Translations under genes and position numbers: made by a program | Notes under the pieces: generated by a model | Seen by the model: the letters and a program-made list of their open reading frames with translations, nothing else | The model's database searches: none | What the model was told of the DNA's origin: nothing | Source: Palaemon carinicauda | Taxonomy: Eukaryota > Arthropoda > Malacostraca > Decapoda > Palaemonidae | Length of the DNA stretch: 64,000 nucleotides | Direction of reading: 5' to 3' | Assembly: GCF_036898095.1 (NCBI RefSeq) | Contig: NC_090768.1 | Span: forward strand, 49,831,047 to 49,895,046 | Shown: positions 22,547 through 31,927 of the stretch, piece by piece | Layout of the letters: the number at the start of each line of letters is the position of its first letter | Numbering within the stretch: the first letter of the stretch is position 1

Positions 22547-22640
22547 ATCAGCTATATAATCACCGGCTAAGTTAAATATTGAAAAATGTTATTTTGATTA
22601 TAAAATAAATTTTTGAATATACTTACCCGGTGATTATAAA
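22547..22640 (+). repeat. DIRS internal complementary region
   Basis: The first half is the reverse complement of the element's left end, and the second half (from about 22585) is the reverse complement of its right end at 22815-22881. They join at a shared run of A. This region is thought to template completion of the ends during circular DNA formation in DIRS elements. Confidence 0.85.
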
Positions 22641-22687
22641 TTAAATGATCCTCCCTTCCTCCCCAATAGAGACACAGTGGGACGAGG

Positions 22688-22881
22688 AGAAAATTGAGTC
22701 TTTGTTTACATGAGAGCTGGGTATCTGGTCGACAGATGGCGCTGTTGGGCACACCTGCAACCTGTGTAGCGATCGCTGGCGAGTTTTTCCGTAGAGTTGT
22801 CTGTCGAGCAACAGAGTTGCAGCTATATAATCACCGGGTAAGTATATTCAAAAATTTATTTTATGATCAAAATAACATTTT
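22688..22881 (+). repeat. DIRS right inverted terminal repeat
   Basis: Complement of the left terminal repeat up to the CACCGG motif near 22835. Beyond that it has its own end sequence, which is matched by the second half of the internal complementary region. No target duplication is evident, which is usual for tyrosine-recombinase integration. Confidence 0.85.
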
Positions 22882-23304
22882 AATTGACTTCATGTTTATT
22901 CACCATATTCTTTTTTTTATCATTTCTTCTGCAGCCTCACTTGAAAGAATCCTCATTTATCTTTCTCTTAACCTCAAATTTCATAATTCAGTCTTACTGC
23001 TAGTGCTATTTCTTCACACCAGTTTATACCTACATAATTCTTTTTTAACTCTTCGTTGAATTTGCATAACACTTATTTATTTCTTTTATTTAAGGATCTT
23101 TAACTTGAACTAGTTTTTCATGAATCTTTTTTGTATGTGATTGAGGTAAATCATTGATTTTATTGTTCTTATGTGTTGAGTAATGTGGCTTCCTGCTTTT
23201 AGCATTGGTTTTCATCTAACTTTACTGAAGTTTAGCATTAAATCATAACCACACACTCAAAGTTAACAAAATGCAACCAATAAATGCTTTTCTTTTATTT
23301 ATAG

Positions 23305-23357
23305 GAAGATGACTTGAAATGGGTGGAAGAAAATATTCCTTCATCTCTCGCTGATTC
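23305..23357 (+). CDS. TMEM87: TMEM87A/B orthologue, short tail exon (EDDLKWVEENIPSSLAD)
   Basis: 53 bp, phase 0 start, encoding EDDLKWVEENIPSSLADS with the last serine split (TC | G). Human TMEM87A has the almost identical EDDLKWVEENVPSSVTD at the same place in the cytosolic tail. Acceptor atag at 23301-23304, strong donor gtaagt at 23358. It is flanked on both sides by introns carrying DIRS elements. Confidence 0.95.
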
Positions 23358-24599
23358 GTAAGTATTATTTTTCTGGTTACTTCAATATGATATGCAAATG
23401 ACAACCAAAGAACAGTGTCTTACATGAGTTACATTTTTGTGTGCAGACAATATAAACATTGCAATTAGAAAAAGTTTTTCAGTTGATACCAGCTGAGTTC
23501 TTGATTGAGTAAGTTACTGATCCTTTTGGGGAGAATTCCTCAGATCACTTACAGATTGCCTTTGGTATAGATAGTTTTCATATGTGGAACTGTTTAGTGT
23601 TGTTTACTGTAGTCCTTTGATTATTGAGTCTTTTCCTATTATGTAAATTTAACTTAGGAAAAAATTGAATCCCATAAAGAGATCTTAATAAATTGATGGA
23701 TTTAGCGTGGAAAAGTTATGATTATGCAGTATTACTGTATAGCATCCAAGTGATGATATTTTAATGTTTGTTTTTGTGCCTACAAAATTAACAAATTATC
23801 TTTTCTGCTTTGTTTTGCCAGATAACTTTGAATTATCAATCAGTCAATCTATTCTTTCAGCCAAATCTGACCATAGTAGTAGTCTTTTTAGGGAGGAATG
23901 ATGGCAATAAATTAGTTGTTCCAGCACAAATACAAACCCTCCGTTATTTATGGTGGTATACTTTCGGCGGAGCTGAAAGACAAGCCATGATAATTTTAGC
24001 AAGGGATAACCACCCCCATGGAGTTAGTCAACTACTCCGCTCATTCACACACCTGGGCTGAGCACCCACTTTACTCTCTGGCTCGGTAGAGGATGGTCTA
24101 ACTGCCGCTCTCTCCTACAAAGACTTGTCATTTGATTATTTTACAATTAATTCTGTTTTTCTTGTTCGTTTTATATATATGAAAACATACTTATATGTTT
24201 TTATATATACTTAACTTTTATTACAGTTACTGTTTGTGTGACAGCATATTACGGTTCTCTGCCGCAAGGGATTCTTCATTTTGTTGATACTACTACTCCC
24301 TTACTATGCTGCTCTCCCTCTTACATGGATGGCCAGCAGATCCTCGGCGGGGGTACACCTTTCCCATTCGCAGGTTAGTTGCCGCTCATGATTGGTTTCA
24401 AACTGCTTGTAATCTAACTTTTCTAGCTCTTGACTCTTCTCTCCTCCTTGTCGGCAATAGGCCAACGGCCTTTCTTAGCTGACGGAGGGAGTGCGTAATC
24501 TTTGTCCACTCCCTCTCGGGAAAACTCCCTTCCAACCGAGGGTTCAGCTCCCCCCCCCTCCCCCCCCACTAGTCTTTTTTGCAGCGGATTAAAGAATTG

Positions 24600-25260
24600 T
24601 AATTCATCATAACTTATATTTTTCCTCAGATAGTGATGCTGTTCTGCCTGGTTTGGTTAAATCAGCCAACGTAGAAAGCAGATCCGTTCGTTTCTGTGGA
24701 ATCAGCCGCAACAGTCACAGTCCTGCGCTACCTATGGCAGCTCGTGAGCAGCTCGCTGGTTACAAGGTAGCAGTCGATGCTGACTTTCAACTTGAAGAAG
24801 GCTTGTTGGAGGGAACCAAAGAGAGCTGTCAGGAGGTCTGCTTCCAGGGGTTGGAGAACTTTCCCTTCCAAGGTAGAGTTATCCTCCCCGAGTGTTGGGC
24901 TCCTCTCCCTTCTGAGGGAGAGCTTCCCTTCATGAGCCGTTCAGCAACCTTCCCCGTTCTGAGGAAGAGCTTCCCTTCATCAACCGTTTAGCAACCTTCC
25001 CTCTTACAGGGAGAATTGCTGACAGCTCGATGAAGATCAGCAGCTGTGATCTCATTGCCAAAGACTGTGCTTCTCCCTCTTGGGCTGAGGGAAAGCAAAG
25101 TCCAAGGCAAGGTCCTCCTTTAGGAAGATCTCGTCTGCGAGAGATATTGATCCATGACCAACGTGTCGTATGCCTACGCTTTTTCCCATAGGCCGGGAGA
25201 AAGCATATTCCTACGCGATGTCCTCCTTCGGAAGAACATTCCTCTCGTTTGCGAGAGAAA
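24600..25260 (+). pseudogene. DIRS gag-like remnant with short internal repeats
   Basis: A 112-codon open frame at 24653-24991 and flanking broken frames occupy the gag position of this DIRS copy. Around 24900-25010 a segment of about 50-55 bp with GAGGGAGAGCTTCCCTTCAT is repeated with changes. I recognise no domain. The host-gene alternative is unlikely because it lies between matched terminal repeats. Confidence 0.45.
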
Positions 25261-25299
25261 GTTTGTGATCACCTTTTTGTGATAGTTTTATTTTGTTTG

Positions 25300-26210
25300 T
25301 AATGTGTCGTGGAATAGGTATCCCTCCCCTCGATTCCTCTATTCTAACAATAACGGAGTTCCTCGTACACCTTCGGGAAGAAATGCTTCTCTCGGTTTTG
25401 GCAGTCAAAGGCTACCACTCAGTCTTAGGACTCTCCTTTAAACGTAAAGGAATAGATATTTCCTCCTCGGAACTGTTTTTACTCATACGAAGGTATTAGA
25501 TGACTTGTTCCTAGTCAGAGGTTAGACCTCATCCTTGGTTGTGGTTCGAATCCTTCAGTCTCTAAGGGTGTACCCCTACGAACCATTTTCCTAGCAACAG
25601 ATTGTCGCCTTTTTCTGAAGATGGTGTTCCTGTTCGCTTTGACTTTGGCCAAAAGAGTCAGTGAACTACATGGCCTACCAGATGACATCCCCCATTCAAG
25701 GGGATGGGGAGAGGTAATTCTTAGCTTCGTCCCTGAGTTTATTGCCAAGACTCAAAATCCGGGTATAGTGGATCCCATTCGGACCCTTTAGGATCGAGTC
25801 TTAGTTTTGTAACCAAAACCCATTCCAACTGGTATTTTGCCCAGTGAGGAATCTGAAGGGTTGCCTAAAAAAATAACAGGAGCTTGCCTCCGTGTTTCAG
25901 CAACGTTTGTCAGCACAGGGAAGGTCAAGAGGAGGGTCACGAAGAGCACAATCTCATGGTTTTGCAAAGTCATCGACCCTGCACTTAATCTTGACCTTCT
26001 TCCTCAACGACAATCCAGAGCTCTTGAGGCGAGGGACATGGCAATGTCCTTGGTGTTCAAAAGAACTACTCTGTGGTGCAGGTACTGCAAGGGAGCATGT
26101 GGAAGCATCAGACGACCTTCACCGCCCACTACCTCCAAGACGTAACTCACACGAACATGGATACATTTTCCATTGGTCCTGTGGTGGCCACACAAGTGGT
26201 CTAAAATACC
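25300..26210 (+). pseudogene. DIRS tyrosine recombinase pseudogene
   Basis: Broken frames give IPPLDSSILTITEFLVHLRE and VLAVKGYHSVLGLSFKRKG (core-binding domain), FALTLAKRVSELHGL-like sequence (catalytic Arg), VKRRVTKSTISWFCKVIDPA, EARDMAMSLVFKR (H-x-x-R region, with the His replaced or lost), and a C-terminus with FSIGPVVA near 26170-26190. It is parallel to the copy at 14.6-15.5 kb. Several frameshifts and stops make it inactive. Confidence 0.7.
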
Positions 26211-27959
26211 TGGAGCTCCTTGATGGACAAGTATCAGAGGGTTGTGGGCTGAAGTTACCCGAGTTAGTCTGGGGGTGAAGGAGTAGAATGACTGGCTTCT
26301 TTCTTTCCCTCATAATCTCCCCCTCTGGAGAATCAGCTCTGCGGTACTCAGCACAGCTGACCTCACCCCTCTACATGTAAGATCCACTTTCCTTGTGTAA
26401 CCTAAGTATAGAATTAATACTTGTTGCCTCCCCAATAGCCCTACGATGGAGGGTATTGGGTAGTCTGAGTACTCTTGTATCTTCATGACTCAGTTCTTAT
26501 GTTAAAGACCAGCCGCATTGCTAGTATCACAAACACACAGCTTCTGCAAGCCGCTGATAGTGCATAGCACAAGATTTTAGTGAGGGCAGTGTTCCTACTA
26601 CCTATGATCACTTATTGAAATAGGTCAAATGCCAAGGCCAGTTGGTAAGGACTTCCTCCTTCCTAAGAGTGAGTCACCCCTATAAATAGCGAATCGTTGT
26701 GTATTTATACAGGAACAAATGACAAATTTGTAAATAATTTGTTTTTATCCTAACATACAAATCTAGAGCTATTAATACAAATTGGCCCGCCAGCCCTGTC
26801 CCCCAAGAAATCCTGCCAGAAAGCAAAGTGGGTGTCAGCCCAGGTGTGTGAGTGAGCGGGGTAGTTGACTACCCCCAACCCAACCCGCTAACTAGCGGTT
26901 GGGGTGGTTATCCCTCGCTAAGATTATTATGGCTCGTCTTTCAGCTCCGCCGAAAATGTACCCTTATATATAGCTCCAGTTTTGTATGTTAGGAAAAATA
27001 CAAATTACTTACAAATTTGTCATTTTAGATTGCTCTTAGAGTGAGAGTTACATTCAAAATTGGGTAACTCACCTCAAAGATGATTACAGGTTGGATTGCA
27101 TATGCTGTCTTTTATGTAGGTGTTTCAAATCTTTTAATCTAAGGTCTCTACTAGGGGAAGATGAGCAATGCATAAATCTATCATTCAGGGACTTTTAGGT
27201 GAACAATATACACAAATTGTTGCTGATGAATTTCCATATATAAGTCATGAGGATAGAGAAAGTTCATTTGTAATTGTTATAGATACAGAATTCCTCTGCC
27301 ATATAAACCATAAGTGTTTCAAGAGTGTGTTTGGAAGCCGTAAGTTTGTCATTCCAACTTCAATAGTATACAGTATTTCCCACCAAGTGATCCTGCTGTC
27401 ATTAGCAGAATAGGCTTTGAATATATGAAGAATTCCTGAATTTAAATGTTAATTGAATTAGTATTTTATAATCTATAAGCTCATTTCCTTCACATTTTCT
27501 CAGCCAACAATTTCTATTTATTTTTTTCAAGTTTTCAGTCAGCTGATCACCCTAACTCTAGTGAGTGTTTATGTATACTAAGTGGCATAAACAAGAGCCT
27601 TATCAAGAATTCCTATAGTTATTTGTTCATAATATGTGAAATCCTTTTAAAAACTGATTAATTTGCACTGCATTTTATTTCCCATACTTTTAACAACCAC
27701 CCAAATAAAGATTTTCTGTATTGGTTATCCATTCTTATTGTGCACCCATGTGTTTTAGATGCATAAACTGTCAGGGTAAACTATCCATTTTCTTAATAGT
27801 TATGCTGTCAAACTACCATATCTTATCAGTAAAGAATAAAGAAAATATTTAATACACAATATTTTCAAAATTAACTAGAAGTCTTATATGAGGAAAATGT
27901 TAATTCGTATTAAAGAAGAAACATTAAGTAATCTTACCCTGTAAGGTAAAGCAGCTGGC

Positions 27960-28560
27960 ATAAGTTTGTTGACATGAGGGCAGTGGGCAAGTTTAGTTAC
28001 CATTCAAGTTTTCCTCATTTTATAGGAGTAATGGTTGAATGCATTGGCACATACCTCTTCATATATTCTCTTATTTTTTCCTTGCTCTGAAATATAGATG
28101 CAATAGTGGACTTTATTCTTAGTAGAGGCACGCACAATGTCTAAAATCTTCTCACCTTTTCTACTCTCACTATTATTTGCATTGTCATCTTCATAGTTAT
28201 TCCATGCCATTTAGTGGCATCAGAGGTATCACCATTACTTTTGTACTTATTATCAGACATCTTTATTCACAGTAGTTTAAAATTTTACGATTTCTGCATA
28301 AATGATTAACCTCGTAGCGTTAAATGTATATTGAACACAACCACTTATTGAGAGTCTGACCTTTAACTGAATCAGCTACAATATAGAAAAATATGGGAAG
28401 CTGTTAGCATACTGTCTGGCTGCAGGATTTGAAATTAATCTATAATTTTTCTTTCTTTTTTATAATTTTTCTTAGTTTTTCATTTATTTTTGCACATTTT
28501 CGCTTAGGTTGAGGTCCGTAAGTTAAACAGGCATGTAGTGAAAGGTTGCTGTATGTATTT
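27960..28560 (-). mobile_element. Tigger/pogo-type DNA transposon remnant (5' end, antisense)
   Basis: On the minus strand, an ATG at 28260-28262 starts MSDNKYKSNGDTSDATKWHG, then in a shifted frame EKGEKILDIVRASTKNK continues to 28004. Charged N-terminus plus EKGEK-x-x-D-I-V/A-R-A is the start of the CENP-B-like helix-turn-helix of Tigger transposases. Upstream, near 28500-28550, the complement reads CTTACGGACCTCAACCTAAG, similar to Tigger terminal repeats. The DDE domain is absent. Confidence 0.6.
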
Positions 28561-28637
28561 TCTAATTAATTCAGAGTAATATTATTAATTTTCATACCCC
28601 GAGACATTTTTCATTAAGAATTTTTATTTTCTTTCAG

Positions 28638-28665
28638 GGCTCTTCCTATCCTGGACTCAGATGAG
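28638..28665 (+). CDS. TMEM87: TMEM87A/B orthologue, 28-bp micro-exon (ALPILDSDE)
   Basis: Completes the split serine from 23357 and then encodes ALPILDSDE. Human TMEM87A has ALPALLDSDEE here. Acceptor tttctttcag at 28628-28637 and consensus donor gtaagt at 28666 frame it precisely. Its small size would make it easy for gene predictors to miss. Confidence 0.92.
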
Positions 28666-31600
28666 GTAAGTCAGAATTTTTAAACAAATTTATTTCATTT
28701 GGTGATGAACCTTATAGTTATTTGATTTTTTTTTTCAAGGATGATTGATGATGTTACTGAACGCTATGTTAAATGCCTGCTTTTCACTAATGCACATTTG
28801 TTCCTATGCATACACAAACCTTTTGTCCTTTAACTAGTGATGTGTGTTTAGTGGTGCTGGAATGACCCCTTGAATCATTAACAAGGTAGTTGGTTAATGT
28901 GAGGTGGCGCATTAGGGAAGCTCCATCCTTTTGCCTGTCACAGAATAGCCACTTTTGTCTTTGGCATTTCCTAATGCTCTTTTGACATTGGATCTTTTCT
29001 TACATTCATTTGTGATAAATGTTGTTTTTTTCTTACATTCATTTGTGGTAAATATTGGGTTTCTATTTTTTCAATTTTGTGAGCACACTCACTTGTAAAT
29101 ATATGCTAAAGTGAATTTTGGTTTTATAAAAGGAATCAAACCTTCGCAGCCACATGTGTTACATACTTTTGTGAAGAGGCGACTATAAGCAGGAAGGCAA
29201 TGAGGTGAGAGCATAACTTGTCTCACTTCATGGTAGTTTCTCTGCCCCAAGAAAGGTTTACCTGTTTCTATCTGAGTCTCCTGTATCTGTATGCCTAATA
29301 GTGAAAATAATTTGTCTTGGACTTGGAAGCTATATATATAGATAGATAGATAGAATGCTTTAGTTTTCTTCAAAAGATGTATGCAAGGACTTGTTCTACT
29401 CTAGTCTATGTATAATTGCACGAAGTAAGTTGGCCAAGGCACCACCCACCCGTTGAGATTCTACCGCTATAGAGTTGGGTCCTTTGACTGGCCAAACACT
29501 ACTACATTGGATCCCTCTCTCTGCTTATGACTCATTTCATCTTTACTGACACATACACAGAATAGTCTGGCTTATTCTTTACAAATTCTCTTCTTTCCTC
29601 GTATACATGACAACACTGAAATTACTAATCAATTCTTCTTCTCTCAAGAGGTTAACTACTGCATCCAGGTGACTGAAATATCTGTTTTTCTCTTATCACC
29701 AGTAGATAAGTTTTGTACATCTTATGTCTGATAATTATATATTATAGTAGAACTCTTTTGTCAAAGAAAACATATAGTTTTTTTGCATCTCTAAATAGAG
29801 CAAGGTCTGTTGCTTCATTAGAGAATTGGAGAATAAGAGGCTCCTGTGTATTGTATGGATCCCTCCTCCTCAGTGGATTTGTCCATGCTTGAAGAGACCC
29901 TTGAACATCCTTGCTTATTCTAGTACTTCCCCAGTGGGGGAGGGTGCTCATTCTCAGGGCACTGGCTTTTATGCCTACTGCTCCCATGAGGAGGGCATCA
30001 TAGTGATCTTTCCTTTTTTATATCAAACTTTTGAGGGATTGGGGTTCTATTACTTTCCTCCTTAAAAATCTCCTGAATGGAAGACTCATTCTTTCCACAC
30101 TTAGGGACAACTTCAACAAAAGTTTTGTTTTTTCCTCAATTGAATCAAGAATTATCAGTCTTCTCACAGGATCAACACCTAACAAGCAATTTTAGCCTTT
30201 TGGCCAATGCTTGCTGCCCTTGAAATGTGTTTAGGAGGCATGACTGTAGTTAGTATAGTATACAATACATGATCATGTTGCTTTATTTTGACCTTACAGA
30301 TTACGCTATCACACACTCACACTAGAGAAGCTACGAATAAAGTCTCCAAGAGAGACAAGGCAAATTGTAGGTTTATAGATCCTGGGCACACACAAGACAC
30401 ACTGAACGTGATCAGACATCTTACTCCACCTAGTGGTGAAGAGGCCACTTTTTGAAATGTCTCCCAGCATATATTTTTTATAGTGACATCAAAATTTCAG
30501 TTGCATATGGTAGAATTAGCAGGTGGTGAATCTGCTGTTCGGGAGGTTTATCTGTATAGTAGTCTAGTCTTGATGAAACAATAATATATACTAGGCTTGT
30601 ATGTATAAATCTAATGCTGGATTTCTCTAGTAAGTGAAGGAAATTTTTTTGAAAAACTTCATGTGAAAGAAGGCACTAGCTGATGCTGGGTATGTTTTCT
30701 ACTTGCTGACACATATTTTGTTTGGGTCTGAGCATAAGTTACCCAGCTGATAACCATGCCACTTAGGAGCATTCAGCTTAGATCTTACCAGATGTGTCTT
30801 GAGATCAAATCACAACAGTTAAGGCAACTCCTAGGTAATGGGTTTTTATGAAAATTTTTTTTTTTTAGCCAACTATCTATAATGCGAGTTACATTCTCCT
30901 TACCACACAATTAGACAGATTGAACAGTGATTGTTATCTCCTCTCTAAGCTTTCTAAAGAACCTGCTTGTTCAGTTATGACCTTAATATTTTTAATTTTC
31001 AGAACTATAAAATCTTGATAATATTTATAACTTTAAAATAGGCAAAGAAGTTTTGTGTATGTATGATTTTTTTAATTACATATGATAACAAATATGTGTG
31101 ACATTTTATGCATTTTTTAACCAGTTACATTTTAATGATAATCTTTTATGGAAAAAGAATCAGTACTGTGGATAACACCAATTAAAGAATGACTAGATAA
31201 AAAAGTCTGTTGGTACAAGTTATAATGAGACATACATTCCTACAAATTACAAAAAAAAACTGCTCTCATCATCTGTAAACCATAAAATTAGCCTAATAAT
31301 TTTGTACATATCTAAAATGTACTCTTTTTATAATTCACAAATATCTTTAAATTTTAAGTTGAAATACAGTAATGGAGCTTTATTATAATGTTAGAAAGTT
31401 TAATCCTGATTTTGAAAGTGAAGGCATTTTTTGTTTTCGAATAAATGAGAGCGTCATTGTTGAAGTGATTTCTGATGATTTAGATGAATTGGCAATTCAT
31501 CAAGGCCTGGAATGAGGAGTGGAAGAAATTTGGTGGTTTACAGTATGTGATGTAAATATTCAAAAGGAATCTATTGGTACAAAATCTAAAGGTTATGGAT

Positions 31601-31885
31601 TATTTTGAAAGAAGTAGATTGTCTATTTAGTGTCCTGGTTTTATTGCTATTATTTTTATAAGGCCTTTAGGAAGGCAATGTTTAGTACATTTGTATAAAA
31701 AACTGTTACAAGAATGTTATATATCATTGTATAAAAACTGTTACAAGAATGTTATATATCATTGTATAAAAACTGTTACAAGAATGTTATATATAATTGT
31801 ATAAAAACTGTTACAAGAATGTTATATATAATTGTATAAAAACGGTTACAAGAATGTTTCATATACTTTTTTTATTTTGTTTCAG
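28666..31885 (+). other. TMEM87: Last TMEM87 intron
   Basis: 3.2 kb, AT-rich. A stretch at about 29400-29730 (ACCACCCACCCGTTGAGATT, GGTCCTTTGACTGGCCAAAC) looks like an old dispersed repeat, but there is no second copy in the window. A 35-bp tandem repeat sits just before the acceptor. Nothing else is supported. Confidence 0.55.
31691..31865 (+). repeat. 35-bp tandem repeat, five copies
   Basis: The unit is TTGTATAAAAACTGTTACAA followed by GAATGTTATATATCA. The first copy has one extra A, and later copies change ATATCA to ATATAA and CTG to CGG. The array ends about 20 bp before the acceptor of the terminal TMEM87 exon, so it occupies the usual branch-point zone. Confidence 0.92.
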
Positions 31886-31927
31886 GAGATTGTTACAACT
31901 AAATTTGAGATCTCTAAGATGCAGTGA
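31886..31927 (+). CDS. TMEM87: TMEM87A/B orthologue, terminal coding exon
   Basis: Encodes EIVTTKFEISKMQ and a TGA stop at 31925-31927. Human TMEM87A ends EERMITHFERSKME, so the spacing and the F-E-x-S-K-M ending match. Acceptor tttcag at 31880-31885. The 3' UTR continues downstream, but its end cannot be placed because several weak AATAAA-like signals occur over the next kilobase. Confidence 0.93.
   Translation, partial: EIVTTKFEISKMQ

Larger units (their letters stand above)
16396..22881 (+). mobile_element. Near full-length DIRS retrotransposon (6.5 kb) with ITRs and internal complementary region
   Basis: Left terminal repeat about 16396-16565 and right terminal repeat about 22688-22881 are reverse complements over about 150 bp with few mismatches (for example GTCGACAGATGGCGCTGTTG on the right and its complement on the left). 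The internal complementary region at 22547-22640 joins the complement of the left end (CACCGGCTAAGTTAAATATT) directly to the complement of the right end (AATTTTTGAATATACTTACC), which is how the circle junction template of DIRS elements is built. Coding order is gag-like (17.8-20.0 kb), RNase H region (20.1-21.25 kb) and tyrosine recombinase (20.99-22.15 kb). There is no LTR, protease or DDE integrase. Confidence 0.9.
14089..23304 (+). other. TMEM87: TMEM87 intron (9.2 kb), mostly two DIRS elements
   Basis: The intron contains a 2.0-kb DIRS copy (14292-16304) and a 6.5-kb DIRS copy (16396-22881) separated by about 90 bp. The remaining sequence, 14089-14291 and 22882-23304, is AT-rich and shows no feature. 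Confidence 0.8.
23918..27026 (+). mobile_element. Internally deleted DIRS element (3.1 kb) with ITRs and ICR
   Basis: The left end (about 23918-24090) is the imperfect reverse complement of the right end (about 26815-27026). Matched cores are CGGCGGAGCTGAAAGAC against its complement GTCTTTCAGCTCCGCCG, and CACACACCTGGGCTGA against TCAGCCCAGGTGTGTG. The internal complementary region lies at about 26650-26765 (AAATGACAAATTTGTAAATA complements the right end). Inside are a gag-like region (24.3-25.2 kb) and a recombinase remnant (25.3-26.2 kb). RT and RNase H are absent. Confidence 0.8.
23358..28637 (+). other. TMEM87: TMEM87 intron with a 3.1-kb DIRS copy and a Tigger remnant
   Basis: The DIRS copy spans 23918-27026 and the Tigger/pogo fragment is near 27.96-28.56 kb. 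The rest, 23358-23917 and 27027-27950, is AT-rich with no supported feature. An 81-codon open frame at 27168-27413 has no recognisable similarity. Confidence 0.75.

Noticed and set aside
28004..28210. Small antisense gene of 68 codons
   Set aside because: It matches the start of a Tigger-type transposase in a shifted frame and has no downstream domain.
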